This document shows positions 15,810 through 24,761 of a DNA stretch of 64,000 nt, one piece after another. Numbering within the stretch: position 1 is the first letter of the stretch; the number at the start of each line of letters is the position of its first letter. Position numbers and translations under genes: made by a program. The DNA is from Rhizobium rhizogenes NBRC 13257. Lineage in GTDB: Bacteria > Pseudomonadota > Alphaproteobacteria > Rhizobiales > Rhizobiaceae. The notes below the pieces were generated by a model. It did not search any database. It was not told where the DNA came from and saw only the letters and a list, made by a program, of their open reading frames with translations. Location of the stretch: assembly GCF_000696095.1 (NCBI RefSeq), contig NZ_BAYX01000023.1:49754-113753 (forward strand). The letters run 5' to 3'.

Positions 15810-16723
15810 TGATGTCAGATACCAAAAAGAAGATTGCGGTGATCGGGGCAGGGCTCATGGGCCATGGTATAGCCCAGGTTTTTGCCGTCGCAGGTCACAG
15901 CGTAGCGGTGTTCGATGCCCATCAACCGGCTCTCGACACTCTCCGCTCTCGGATTGCGAAGAACCTTTTCGACCTTGGCTTGCCGGATGGAGCGCAGGAC
16001 CTTGTCACGGGTCATGCTATGCTGGCACGCGCGGTGATCGATGCTGACGTAGTCGTCGAGGCTGCGCCCGAGAAGCTGGAGCTGAAGCGCTCAATATTCG
16101 CTGATCTTGTGCGCCTGTCGCCCAAGCATACCACTCTCGCCTCAAACACATCGGTCATTCCAATCACCGACATCGCAGCCGGATTGGAAACGGGCGAGCG
16201 CATACTCGGAACGCATTGGTGGAACCCGCCATTTCTCGTACCGCTCGTCGAAGTGGTGGGTACGGCAAACACCGACCCTCACACCGTCGCCGAGATGATT
16301 GATCTTTTGGCATCGGTCGGCAAGACGCCGGTCCACGTTAAAAAGGATGTTCCAGGCTTCGTGGGGAACCGGTTGCAGCACGCACTGTGGCGGGAAGCGA
16401 TAGCCATTGTAGCCGAGGGCATCGCTGACGCCGAGACGGTCGACATTGTTGTCAAATCAAGCTTTGGACGGCGGTTGGCAGTACTGGGGCCATTGGAAAA
16501 CGCCGATCTCGTTGGAACTGATCTGACACTCGACATCCATAACGTCGTGCTCGAACACCTCAATCGCGACCCCGGTCCATCGCCTTACCTTCAAAAGCTG
16601 GTTGAGGACGGGCGGCTTGGGATGAAATCTGGAGAAGGGTTCCGAGCTTGGACAGAGGACGATGCCGCCGCGCTTAGAACACGCGTGTCGCAATATCTCA
16701 GGAACTTCAAACCGGTCGAATAA
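15809..16723 (+). CDS. 3-hydroxyacyl-CoA dehydrogenase-family enzyme (candidate 3-hydroxy-5-oxohexanoate dehydrogenase)
   Basis: The 304-residue protein has the Rossmann motif GAGLMGHGIAQ (13-23), the ASNTS loop, and the catalytic His136-Glu148 pair (HWWNPPFLVPLVEVV). This layout is shared by 3-hydroxyacyl-CoA dehydrogenases, L-carnitine dehydrogenase and L-gulonate dehydrogenase; the HWWNPP form differs from the HFFNP of true acyl-CoA enzymes and suggests a free hydroxy acid as substrate. Its start overlaps the SDR stop. Followed in the cluster by a BKACE lyase, it would oxidise a 3-hydroxy acid to the 3-keto acid that BKACE cleaves, as in carnitine degradation or in the phloroglucinol route. 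Confidence 0.87.
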   Translation: MMSDTKKKIAVIGAGLMGHGIAQVFAVAGHSVAVFDAHQPALDTLRSRIAKNLFDLGLPDGAQDLVTGHAMLARAVIDADVVVEAAPEKLELKRSIFADLVRLSPKHTTLASNTSVIPITDIAAGLETGERILGTHWWNPPFLVPLVEVVGTANTDPHTVAEMIDLLASVGKTPVHVKKDVPGFVGNRLQHALWREAIAIVAEGIADAETVDIVVKSSFGRRLAVLGPLENADLVGTDLTLDIHNVVLEHLNRDPGPSPYLQKLVEDGRLGMKSGEGFRAWTEDDAAALRTRVSQYLRNFKPVE

Positions 16724-16763
16724 GAAGCCAGCGATACACCAAGCCTTTGGGAGGAGGCCGACT

Positions 16764-18023
16764 ATGAAAATCATGGGGTTTAATCGAAGACGGTTTTTAA
16801 AGGCTACTGCACTCGCGGTCGCCGCACCCGCACTGATAAAGGGACCTGCATTTGCCGCAGGGGAACCCATACGCGTAGGCTTTGTCACGCCGCAAACCGG
16901 TCCGTTGGCGTTTTTTGGTGAACCAGATCGTTTTCTCCTTCAGCGCTTCAAATCCGCGCTGGAGCAAGGCGCGAATGGTCGCCCGATCGAAATCCTTATC
17001 AAGGACAGTCAGTCAAACCCGAGCCGAGCGTCGGAACTCGCCAATCAACTGGCCCTGAAGGACGAAGTCAGCCTGCTGATCACCGCTGGTGGTCCAGACA
17101 CCGTCGTTCCGGTTGCAGATCAAGCCGAGCTGAACGGAATACCGATGATAGGGACAGCTTGCCCGTGGCAGCCCTTCGTCTTCGGCCGCAATAGCACGCC
17201 GGACAAGGGTTTCAACTGGGGCTACCTCTTTGCCTTCGGTTTGGAGGACGTCATCGCTGCCTACATCGGGCTGTGGGGGACCATCGAAACCAACAAGAAG
17301 GTCGGCTTGCTTTTCCCCAATGATGCGGATGGCAATGCCTGGGGAGACGCTAAATTTGGCTTCCCGCCCGCACTGACACAAGGAGGGTACACAGTCGTCG
17401 ACACTGGGCGCTATACGCCCATGGCTGAAGACTTCACGGCCCAGATCACCAAGATGAAGTCCGAAGGGGTAGATATCGTCGCTGCGACGATGATCCCTCC
17501 GGAGTTCTTCACATTTTGGAGCCAGGCCAAACAGCAAGGCTTCCAGCCGAAAATTGCGACGATTGGAAAGGCTCTGCTGCTGCCAACCACGCTGGAGGCG
17601 ATCGGTCCGACTGCTGACGGATTGTCGACGGAGGTGGCCTGGCATCCAAGCTATCCTTCTCGGTCGGCTACGACGGGCGACACGTCGTCATCGGTGGCGG
17701 CGGAATGGCAAAAGGCGACCGGCAGGCAATGGACACAGGCAGTTGGTCTCAAGCACGCGCTTCTGGACGTCGCTATAGACGTGCTGAAGCGGGCCAGTGA
17801 CCCGCGTGACGCAGGCTCGGTGATAGAGGCGATCAAAGCAACCAGGGCAGATACCTTGCTAGGTACCGTTGATTGGTCGGTATCCGGCATCAAAAACGTC
17901 GCGAAAGTCCCAATTGTCGGCGGTCAATGGCGTCAGGCGGACGGGAAGTTCGACATTGCCATCTGCGCCAATCCGACGGGGGCTGCGATACCCGTCGCCG
18001 ATAAGCTCCGTCCGGTAGCCTGA
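16764..18023 (+). CDS. ABC transporter substrate-binding protein, branched-chain amino acid type (first copy)
   Basis: From the ATG at 16764, with a GGGAGGAGG site, the protein has 419 residues. It begins with a Tat leader (FNRRRFLKATALAVAAP) and continues as a Peripla_BP_6 domain (IRVGFVTPQTGPLAFFGEP). It binds a solute in the periplasm and delivers it to the LivHMGF-type permease encoded downstream. Families of this kind often carry aromatic acids or other organic acids rather than amino acids. It is clearly related to the protein at 18726-20012: both have KDSQSNP, CPWQP and GLEDV blocks at the same places. The longer upstream start would overlap the preceding gene. Confidence 0.92.
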   Translation: MKIMGFNRRRFLKATALAVAAPALIKGPAFAAGEPIRVGFVTPQTGPLAFFGEPDRFLLQRFKSALEQGANGRPIEILIKDSQSNPSRASELANQLALKDEVSLLITAGGPDTVVPVADQAELNGIPMIGTACPWQPFVFGRNSTPDKGFNWGYLFAFGLEDVIAAYIGLWGTIETNKKVGLLFPNDADGNAWGDAKFGFPPALTQGGYTVVDTGRYTPMAEDFTAQITKMKSEGVDIVAATMIPPEFFTFWSQAKQQGFQPKIATIGKALLLPTTLEAIGPTADGLSTEVAWHPSYPSRSATTGDTSSSVAAEWQKATGRQWTQAVGLKHALLDVAIDVLKRASDPRDAGSVIEAIKATRADTLLGTVDWSVSGIKNVAKVPIVGGQWRQADGKFDIAICANPTGAAIPVADKLRPVA

Positions 18024-18033
18024 GGAGAAGATT

Positions 18034-18696
18034 ATGCGGTTTGAAAACGCTAACGACCTACTGAATAAAGGCTATCTGAAGATTGAGTCCGGCGTCGTCG
18101 ACTACGAGAACGGGTTCAAAACGGTGTGCGCTTACACCCGCATGCCGCGCTGCAAGGCGAAGATGGTGGACTGGTGGTTCGGTTGGCTCGGGGGTACCGA
18201 TCAGTACAAGCTGTGGCATCCGCGCGATCACGTCTTCAGCGACTGGGAGGAACGCCAGTTTGGAAGCTACATTGGCTCCAGTCATCTGGTTCACGAATAT
18301 CTCGGCGGTGATGACGGCCCCTTGTTCAAGCTGAGGATCAACTTCCGCGATCCCACCGAATTCTTCGATAAGGCTCGGTACGCAGCCTTCGACGGAACGG
18401 CCGTGTGCGCACGCATCGGGAGCCTTGAGAAGCCTGTAAACCTCGGTCGGATGACGCACTTCGTTCGCAACACCGATTACGGCTGCGAAATGCGCTCTCG
18501 GTTCTTTCTTGGCCATGTCGAGAGCCGCGATCCGGACCATCCGTTCTCGGAGGAGCAGAAGGCGGGAATACGGCGCGAGCTGGTCACCGACGATCTGGCG
18601 CGAGGCCTGCATCAGCACGCCACGGAGGAGATGGGATATCTCGGCGAGCTGCTGCCAATTCTCTACCGGCAGGTCACACAGGACGTCACGCTCTAA
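18034..18696 (+). CDS. PhlG/phloretin-hydrolase-like (DAPG hydrolase family) protein
   Basis: This 220-residue cytoplasmic protein shows the hallmarks of the 2,4-diacetylphloroglucinol hydrolase family: WWFGWL (47-52), the segment YKLWHPRDHVFSDWEE with His66, Glu88 in HEYLGGDD, and a C-terminal HxxxE pair, His195 and Glu199 (HQHATEEMGYLGELLP). PhlG binds zinc with two His and two Glu in this arrangement and cuts an acyl group from an acylphloroglucinol. It is shorter than PhlG (about 290) and lacks a leader. It lies between two sister solute-binding genes, starts 10 bases after the first with a GAGGAGA site, and would produce phloroglucinol or a related ring for the rest of the cluster. The family is likely; the substrate is inferred. 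Confidence 0.74.
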   Translation: MRFENANDLLNKGYLKIESGVVDYENGFKTVCAYTRMPRCKAKMVDWWFGWLGGTDQYKLWHPRDHVFSDWEERQFGSYIGSSHLVHEYLGGDDGPLFKLRINFRDPTEFFDKARYAAFDGTAVCARIGSLEKPVNLGRMTHFVRNTDYGCEMRSRFFLGHVESRDPDHPFSEEQKAGIRRELVTDDLARGLHQHATEEMGYLGELLPILYRQVTQDVTL

Positions 18697-18725
18697 CTTC
18701 AATCGAACTTTTCTGGGAGGATATT

Positions 18726-20012
18726 ATGGGTTCGAATGACACCACCGGAACAAAAAGTATCACACGCCGGATAGTGCTGCAGTCCAGTCTGGGACTAATT
18801 GCGGCACCTGCAATCTTGCGCTTCACGCGGGCCTACGCAGACACGCCGACAATCAAAGTCGGTCACGTCAGCCCCGTCACCGGGCCTTTGGCCGGATTTG
18901 CCGAGGCAAATGACTACATTCTCAATGGGATCAAGAAGTCCCTTTCCAGCGTCGACAACAATGGGAAGTCCTGGGCTATCGAAGTTATTTCGAAAGACAG
19001 CCAGTCGAACCCGAACCGTGCTGCGGAAGTGGCAGCCGATCTTATCTTAAAAGACGAGGTGGACATTATCGTCGCCGCCTCGACGCCGGATACCGTCAAT
19101 CCAGTCTCTGACCAAGCAGAGGCCAACGGCACACCTTGCATCACGACTGACTGCCCGTGGCAGCCCTACTTCTTTGGCCGCAATGGTGTTCCGAACAAAG
19201 GCTTCGAGTCCACCTACCATTTCTTCTGGGGGCTGGAAGACGTCATTGGCGCGTTCCTTTCTCTCTGGGACAATCCCAATGTTGCGAAAAAAGTCGGGGG
19301 ATTATTCCCGAACGATGCCGACGGCAACGCATGGGGCGACCCGGAACGCGGCTTCCCCAAGCCGCTTAAGGAAGCTGGATATGCGTTGACCGATCCGGGC
19401 CGATATCAGCCAATGTCGGACGACTTCTCGGCGCAAATTTCCGCGTTCAAGGCGGCTGGTGTAGAGATCGTCACCGGAAACATGATCCCGCCCGACTTCG
19501 CGACGTTCTGGAGCCAGGCCGGTCAGCAAGGCCTCAAGCCCAAGATCGTCACCATCGGCAAGGCGTTACTGTTCCCTTCAGTGATTGCCTCTCTCGGAGA
19601 ACGCGGGATCGGACTTTCGTCGGAAATCTGGTGGTCGCCCAATCATCCGTTCTCTTCCAGTCTCACGGATGAAAGCTCAAAGGACCTTGCAGAAGGGTTT
19701 GTAAAAGCCACCAACCGCCCGTGGACGCAGCCCATCGGCTTCAAGCACGCTCTCTTCGAAGTAGTCACAGATGTAGTCAAGAGAACCGCCGATCTTGAGG
19801 ACCCTGCGGCCATCATTGATGCGATCAAGACAACAAACTTGAAGACGATTGTTGGCCCGGTGGATTGGTCCAAGGGCCCAGTCAAAAACGTGACGAAAAC
19901 TCCTCTCGTCGCTGGCCAATGGCAGAATGTGAACGGGAAGGCGGAGCTGGTGATCACGACCAACAAGACGGCACCAGAAATCCCGGTCGGCGGAGAACTC
20001 AAACTCCTCTGA
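18726..20012 (+). CDS. ABC transporter substrate-binding protein, branched-chain amino acid type (second copy)
   Basis: The 428-residue protein carries a Tat-like leader (SITRRIVLQSSLGLIAAPA) and a Peripla_BP_6 domain. It matches the 16764 protein in the KDSQSNPNRAAE, SDQAEANGTP, DCPWQPYFFGRN and GLEDVIGAF stretches, so the pair arose by duplication. A GGGAGG site precedes the ATG. Two binding proteins with one permease could widen the substrate range, for example to a substituted and an unsubstituted ring. A hairpin follows the stop, which is common between highly expressed binding-protein genes and their permease genes. Confidence 0.92.
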   Translation: MGSNDTTGTKSITRRIVLQSSLGLIAAPAILRFTRAYADTPTIKVGHVSPVTGPLAGFAEANDYILNGIKKSLSSVDNNGKSWAIEVISKDSQSNPNRAAEVAADLILKDEVDIIVAASTPDTVNPVSDQAEANGTPCITTDCPWQPYFFGRNGVPNKGFESTYHFFWGLEDVIGAFLSLWDNPNVAKKVGGLFPNDADGNAWGDPERGFPKPLKEAGYALTDPGRYQPMSDDFSAQISAFKAAGVEIVTGNMIPPDFATFWSQAGQQGLKPKIVTIGKALLFPSVIASLGERGIGLSSEIWWSPNHPFSSSLTDESSKDLAEGFVKATNRPWTQPIGFKHALFEVVTDVVKRTADLEDPAAIIDAIKTTNLKTIVGPVDWSKGPVKNVTKTPLVAGQWQNVNGKAELVITTNKTAPEIPVGGELKLL

Positions 20013-20023
20013 GCTTGCTTGCA

Positions 20024-20047
20024 GGGCTGCTCGGCGGCGGGCAGCCC
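20024..20047 (+). other. Stem-loop after binding-protein gene
   Basis: GGGCTGC (20024-20030) pairs with GCAGCCC (20041-20047) around a 10-base loop, just after the second binding-protein stop and before livG. There is no T run. Such structures often protect the binding-protein part of an mRNA and lower the permease level. Confidence 0.5.
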
Positions 20048-20064
20048 CTAATCGAGAGAACACG

Positions 20065-20799
20065 ATGCCAATCATAGAACTGGACACGGTCAGCAAGCGG
20101 TATGGCGCCCTCCAAGTCACCGACAAGGTTTCATTGTCAGTCGATGCGGGCGAGGCCGTGGGAATTATTGGTCCCAACGGCGCGGGTAAGACGACGCTCT
20201 TCAATCTCATCGCGGGCACGACGTTGCCCGACAGCGGGACAATACACTTTGACGGCTCCGACGTAACGCGAGTACCGGCGCGCAGCCGGTGTCATCGCGG
20301 TATCGGGCGCTCTTTCCAGATACCCCACCCATTTGTCGGCATGACAACCTACGAGAATGTACTGGTGGGGGCCACTTTCGGAGGCCGCGCGACCGAGGCG
20401 GCTGGAGCTGCAAAGGCGGTGGAGGTTCTCGAACTGACGGGCCTGGCAAAAAAGGCAAATACGCTTGCCGGCAAACTGACACTTCTGGAACGCAAGCGGC
20501 TGGAAATGGCCAGGGCGCTTGCAAGTTCGCCCAAGCTCATTCTGCTGGACGAGATCGCTGGTGGTCTGACAGAACCAGAATGCGTTGAACTCGTCGCGGC
20601 CATCAAGAGCGTCCGCAAGGAAGGCGTCTCTATAATCTGGATAGAACACGTGGTTCACGCTCTGCTGGCCGTGGTCGACCGGATCGCAGTCATCGATTTC
20701 GGCCGCAAGATTGCAGACGGTGATCCAGCCGCCACGATGGCAAACCCTCAGGTTGCAGCGATCTACATGGGGATCGAAGGGGAGGTTGCTCATGTCTGA
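20065..20799 (+). CDS. ABC transporter ATP-binding protein, LivG type
   Basis: The 244-residue ATPase has Walker A GPNGAGKT (about residues 36-43), Walker B LILLDEIAGGL and a final HVVHALL region. The signature loop is LTLLERKRLEMARAL in place of LSGGQ, which is normal for LivG proteins. It partners LivF at 20792, with which it overlaps by eight bases, and the two permeases that follow. It powers uptake of the solute caught by the two binding proteins at 16764 and 18726. Confidence 0.93.
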   Translation: MPIIELDTVSKRYGALQVTDKVSLSVDAGEAVGIIGPNGAGKTTLFNLIAGTTLPDSGTIHFDGSDVTRVPARSRCHRGIGRSFQIPHPFVGMTTYENVLVGATFGGRATEAAGAAKAVEVLELTGLAKKANTLAGKLTLLERKRLEMARALASSPKLILLDEIAGGLTEPECVELVAAIKSVRKEGVSIIWIEHVVHALLAVVDRIAVIDFGRKIADGDPAATMANPQVAAIYMGIEGEVAHV

Positions 20800-21496
20800 C
20801 GTCCTTCTGTCTACCCACTCATTGCGGGCCGGATATGGCGACTTCCAGGCATTGTTCGGTGTCGACCTGACCCTGTCTCGTGGAGAAGTGCTGGCACTCA
20901 TCGGCGCAAACGGCGCAGGCAAGAGCACGCTCTTGAAGGCAATCACAGGCCTCGTGCCCTGCCGCAGTGAAATGGTTCGTCTGCACGGCAAAGAGATTGG
21001 TGGCCAGCGGCCCGATAAGATTGCCCGTGGGGGAATTGCCCTCGTGCCGGAGGGTCGACGCCTGTTCCGATCGCTGACCGTTGAGGAAAATCTCGTGATC
21101 GGTGGCGAACGGGCACAAAAAGGAAAGTGGTCCCTGGACCGCATCTATTCTCTATTTCCAATCCTCGCGGAGCGACGGAAAAATCCTGGTACGGCTTTGT
21201 CCGGAGGTCAGCAGCAGATGGTGGCCATTGGGAGAGCCTTGATGGCCAACCCTGAGGTCATCCTCTTTGACGAGATTTCGCTCGGTCTCGCTCCGGTGGT
21301 TATCAAAGACATCTACGCGGTGCTTCCAGCCATCGTGGAAAGTGGCGTATCGGCGATCCTGGTCGAGCAGGATGTTTCCCGAGCACTCTCCGTCGCTCAT
21401 CGCTTCGTCTGCATGCAAGAGGGAAAAGTTTCTCTTGCGGGTGAACCGTCTCAATTCAGCAGAGCCGAAGTCACGGCTGCCTACTTCGGGACCTGA
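20792..21496 (+). CDS. ABC transporter ATP-binding protein, LivF type
   Basis: From the ATG at 20792, with a GGGGAGG site, the ATPase has 234 residues. It shows Walker A GANGAGKS, the signature ALSGGQQQMVAIGRAL, Walker B PEVILFDEISLGLAP and a switch His region VEQDVSRALS. It overlaps the end of livG, and forms the second nucleotide-binding subunit of the same importer. The longer frame starting at 20711 lies inside livG and has no support. Confidence 0.93.
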   Translation: MSDVLLSTHSLRAGYGDFQALFGVDLTLSRGEVLALIGANGAGKSTLLKAITGLVPCRSEMVRLHGKEIGGQRPDKIARGGIALVPEGRRLFRSLTVEENLVIGGERAQKGKWSLDRIYSLFPILAERRKNPGTALSGGQQQMVAIGRALMANPEVILFDEISLGLAPVVIKDIYAVLPAIVESGVSAILVEQDVSRALSVAHRFVCMQEGKVSLAGEPSQFSRAEVTAAYFGT

Positions 21497-21501
21497 TCGC
21501 C

Positions 21502-22365
21502 ATGGATTGGATCAACGCAATTGTTCAAGGAATTTTGCTGGGCGGCCTTTACGCTTTGTTCGCTGCGGGTCTTTCGCTGATCTTCGGCGTCATGCGGCTG
21601 GTCAACATCGCGCACGGCGACCTCATCGTATTGGCCGCTTACGTTGCCTTGGTCATCGTTCAGGCGACGGGGCTACATCCTTTGGCTTCGGCCATGCTTG
21701 TTGTCCCCATCATGGCCCTGATCGGATATTTCCTGCAGCGGTTCCTGCTCAATCCCACGATTGGCAAAGACCTTCTCTCGCCCCTGCTGGTGACGTTCGG
21801 CATATCAGTGCTCTTGCAGAACGGGTTGCTGCTCGGTTTCACGGCGGATAGTCGGCGGTTGCCAGCCGGTCCATTGGAAACAGCGAGCTTCGAGGTGTTC
21901 TCCGGGCTTACAATCGGCCTGCTTCCGCTGCTGATGTTCGTCGTCGCGATCTTGGTCATCTTCGGTCTCGACCGGGTGTTCTTCCACACCTCACTTGGCC
22001 GCGCGTTCCGTGCGACATCCGACGACGGCGAAGTGGCACAGCTGATGATGATTGACCGTCGCCACATCTTCGGAATGGCCATGGCTCTCTCATTGGGCGT
22101 CGTCGCTATCGCTGGCATCTTCCTCGCCATCCGCACAAATTTCGACCCTTCGTCTGGTCCAACAAGGCTGATTTTTGGCTTCGAGGCCGTCATCATCGGT
22201 GGGCTCGGAAACCTCTGGGGGACGCTTGCCGGAGGGATAGTGCTCGGTGTTGCCCAAGCCATCGGCGCTCAGATCTCGCCGGGCTGGCAAATCCTCGCAG
22301 GTCACATCGTCTTCTTTGTTGTGTTGGCCTTCAGCCCGCGCGGCCTTTTCCCCAGAATGGATTGA
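21502..22365 (+). CDS. Branched-chain-type ABC permease, LivH type
   Basis: This 287-residue membrane protein has about eight hydrophobic segments, the start GILLGGLYALFAAGLSLIFG and the central VIIGGLGNLWGTLAGG motif of LivH permeases. It forms the membrane channel with the LivM-type protein that follows. It starts five bases after the LivF stop and ends just before livM. Substrate range cannot be inferred from the permease. Confidence 0.93.
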   Translation: MDWINAIVQGILLGGLYALFAAGLSLIFGVMRLVNIAHGDLIVLAAYVALVIVQATGLHPLASAMLVVPIMALIGYFLQRFLLNPTIGKDLLSPLLVTFGISVLLQNGLLLGFTADSRRLPAGPLETASFEVFSGLTIGLLPLLMFVVAILVIFGLDRVFFHTSLGRAFRATSDDGEVAQLMMIDRRHIFGMAMALSLGVVAIAGIFLAIRTNFDPSSGPTRLIFGFEAVIIGGLGNLWGTLAGGIVLGVAQAIGAQISPGWQILAGHIVFFVVLAFSPRGLFPRMD

Positions 22366-22370
22366 CGGAC

Positions 22371-23372
22371 ATGAGCTTCCGAATTGAACGCTTTACCCCT
22401 GCCAGTCGCGCAACCTCGATTGTCGCATGCCTCATGTTGATTGCGTTGGTCGCCGCGCCGTGGCTCACGGGCCGCGCCAACATCCGCCTTCTTGGGGAGA
22501 TGTTCTCATTCCTGGCACTTGCCAGCCTTTGGAACCTGCTTGCCGGGTACTGTGGACTGGTATCCGTCGGCCAGCAGGCATTCGTCGGGTTTGGCGGTTA
22601 CATGCTCTTCGCCTTGGCGATCTTCCTTGGAATGGACCCTCTGCTGGCAATCCCCGTTGCGGGCGTGCTTGGCGCAATCATCGCCGCTCCGATTGGGACG
22701 CTGCTCTTCCGCCTTCATGGTGCGTATTTTGCCATTGGCAGCTGGGTCTTTGCCGAAGTGCTGCGGCTTTCGTTCGCGCAGATATCCTCGCTCGGCGGTG
22801 GATCGGGTTCAAGCCTGCCCACCTCGATCATCACGGGGATCGCGAGTAGCAGAGAGTGGCGGGAAATCTTTATCTACTGGACCGGTCTGGCACTTGCCGT
22901 GGTCGCACTGCTCTTCGTTGTCCTGTTGCTCCGATCAAAGATGGGCCTGGCGCTCACGGGACTGAGGGATAGCGAGATCGCTTCGGAAAGCCTGGGCATC
23001 AATGCCTGGCTAACGAAAATGACGGTCTATGTCAGCGTAGCTGGTCTCACGACCATGGTTGGTTCGTTCATCTTCCTGCAGAAATTGCGCATCTCTCCTG
23101 ATGCCGCGTTCAGCGTGAATGACTGGACAGCTTACGTGATCTTCATCGCGGTTATCGGCGGCATTGGGACTATAGAAGGGCCGATCATCGGCACCGTTGT
23201 TTTCTTCCTGCTGCGCGAAACGCTTGCCGACCTGGGTACGACTTATTTGATGATCCTGGGGGCATTGGCAATCGTGATCATGCTGAAGGCACCCCGAGGA
23301 ATCTGGGGGATCATAAGCGAACGAGCCGGGATCTCTCTCGTGCCAATTCGCCGCCGCGTCGTCTTTCAATAG
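22371..23372 (+). CDS. Branched-chain-type ABC permease, LivM type
   Basis: The 333-residue membrane protein matches LivM: EMFSFLALASLWNLLAGYCG near the start, GQQAFVGFGGY, ESLGINAWLTKM for the ATPase coupling loop and VIGGIGTIEGPIIGT near the end. The ATG at 22371 is preferred to a TTG at 22362 that would overlap the livH stop. It completes a two-ATPase, two-permease, two-binding-protein importer within the catabolic cluster. Confidence 0.92.
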   Translation: MSFRIERFTPASRATSIVACLMLIALVAAPWLTGRANIRLLGEMFSFLALASLWNLLAGYCGLVSVGQQAFVGFGGYMLFALAIFLGMDPLLAIPVAGVLGAIIAAPIGTLLFRLHGAYFAIGSWVFAEVLRLSFAQISSLGGGSGSSLPTSIITGIASSREWREIFIYWTGLALAVVALLFVVLLLRSKMGLALTGLRDSEIASESLGINAWLTKMTVYVSVAGLTTMVGSFIFLQKLRISPDAAFSVNDWTAYVIFIAVIGGIGTIEGPIIGTVVFFLLRETLADLGTTYLMILGALAIVIMLKAPRGIWGIISERAGISLVPIRRRVVFQ

Positions 23373-23385
23373 CAATTTTTAGGCC

Positions 23386-24678
23386 ATGGAACGGGAGGTC
23401 TTCGCCTTGAGAAATACGAATGAACAAGTCGATACGATTGGTGCATCGAGCAGGTGGCACGTCATGGCGGCATCCTTTGCCAGCTACGCCTTCGATGCGA
23501 TGGATTTCATGCTGTTGGCACTCGCACTGCCGCTCATCATCAAGGAGTGGAACCTGACGCTTGCGGACGCCGGTCTCTTGGGGACAGCTGGGATGATCGG
23601 CGTCGGTCTCAGCAGCGTCGTCATCGGGTGGTACTCAGACAACTACGGACGCAGAAAGGCGCTTATCTTCAGTCTTCTTGTTTTCGGCCTGTTTACGGCC
23701 GCTGCTGCGCTAGCGCGTGGTTGGACGGATATGCTGATCTTGCGCTTCGTCGCCGGGCTCGGGCTCGGTGGTGTGTGGGGTGTTGCCGCAGCATTCATCA
23801 ATGAGACGTGGCCGAAGCACCTACGTGGGCGCGTGATCTCGTTCGTGTTGAGCGCTTGGCCGATCGGCTTTGGAATTGCAGCGGTGCTTGCTCATGCGAT
23901 CATGCCGAACTGGGGATGGCGCGTCCTCTTCTTATGTGGCGGCGGAGCAATCATAACCGTCATTTACATTCTCTTCTTCGTTCCAGAGTCGCAGGTTTGG
24001 GCTGAGGAGAAGAAGAAGGCCGCCCGCGCTACGACCAAACAACGTGCCTCCGTCGCGGAAATCTTCTCTGGAGAGCTTCGGCGAAAAACGATCCTTGGTA
24101 CGATCGCGGCGAGCTGCGCCCTCGTTGGCTACTGGGGAACTAACACCTGGCTGCCGACCTACCTGGTGCAGGAGCGTGGGTTGGATGCCAGCCACATGAC
24201 GACCTTCATCATCATGCTCAACGTAGGAATGTTCATCGGGTACCAGATTTTCGGGTTCCTTGCGGACAAGATTGGCCGTCGGACGGCTCTTCTTGTCTGC
24301 TTCACTGGCGCAACGATCATGCTGCCGATCTACGCCTCCATCCACGACAACAACATCCTGTTCTGGATGGGCCCGGTGCTTGCGATCTTCTTCGCCTACG
24401 CCGGCCCATTCGGTTCATATTTTCCTGAGCTTTACCCCGCGCGGGTTCGCGGAACAGGAGCTGGGTTTTGTTTCAACGTTGGCCGAGGAATTTCGGCTTT
24501 CGCCCCGTTCGTCCTTGGTCAGATCGGCAGCCGCTATGGCTTGGCGACGGGAATAGGTCTTTGCGCGATAGGTTTTCTGGGAGCGGGCATCACGATGCTC
24601 TTCCTACCAGAAACCAAAACTGCTGGCGAAACTGTGTCGAATAGCGTCGGCGGCAAGGAAGCTCTCCAGCAGTCATAG
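23386..24678 (+). CDS. MFS transporter, aromatic acid:H+ symporter type
   Basis: A 430-residue MFS protein with 12 hydrophobic segments. It has motif A GWYSDNYGRRKAL after helix 2 and GFLADKIGRRTAL in the second half, DAMDFMLLALALP in helix 1 with an acidic residue typical of the AAHS/metabolite:H+ symporter group, and PELYPARVRGTGAGF. A TTG at 23407 with a GGGAGG site is an alternative start. Being in the same transcript as the Liv-type importer suggests either a second uptake route for a related compound or export of a product. AAHS members move aromatic acids, which fits a phloretic or hydroxycinnamic acid side product. Confidence 0.9.
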   Translation: MEREVFALRNTNEQVDTIGASSRWHVMAASFASYAFDAMDFMLLALALPLIIKEWNLTLADAGLLGTAGMIGVGLSSVVIGWYSDNYGRRKALIFSLLVFGLFTAAAALARGWTDMLILRFVAGLGLGGVWGVAAAFINETWPKHLRGRVISFVLSAWPIGFGIAAVLAHAIMPNWGWRVLFLCGGGAIITVIYILFFVPESQVWAEEKKKAARATTKQRASVAEIFSGELRRKTILGTIAASCALVGYWGTNTWLPTYLVQERGLDASHMTTFIIMLNVGMFIGYQIFGFLADKIGRRTALLVCFTGATIMLPIYASIHDNNILFWMGPVLAIFFAYAGPFGSYFPELYPARVRGTGAGFCFNVGRGISAFAPFVLGQIGSRYGLATGIGLCAIGFLGAGITMLFLPETKTAGETVSNSVGGKEALQQS

Positions 24679-24687
24679 CGCAAACAA

Positions 24688-24717
24688 GGCGTGGGGCGGG
24701 GCCTTCCGCCCTACGCC
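24688..24717 (+). other. GC-rich stem-loop between MFS and BKACE genes
   Basis: GGCGTGGGGCGG pairs with CCGCCCTACGCC over 12 positions with one wobble and a six-base loop, ten bases after the MFS stop. No T run follows. It may be a partial terminator or an mRNA processing site dividing the cluster into transport and acetoacetate halves. Confidence 0.5.
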
Positions 24718-24761
24718 GAATTGAAGGTCACGATGCTGAGCGGCGTCAGAAAGGAATTACA

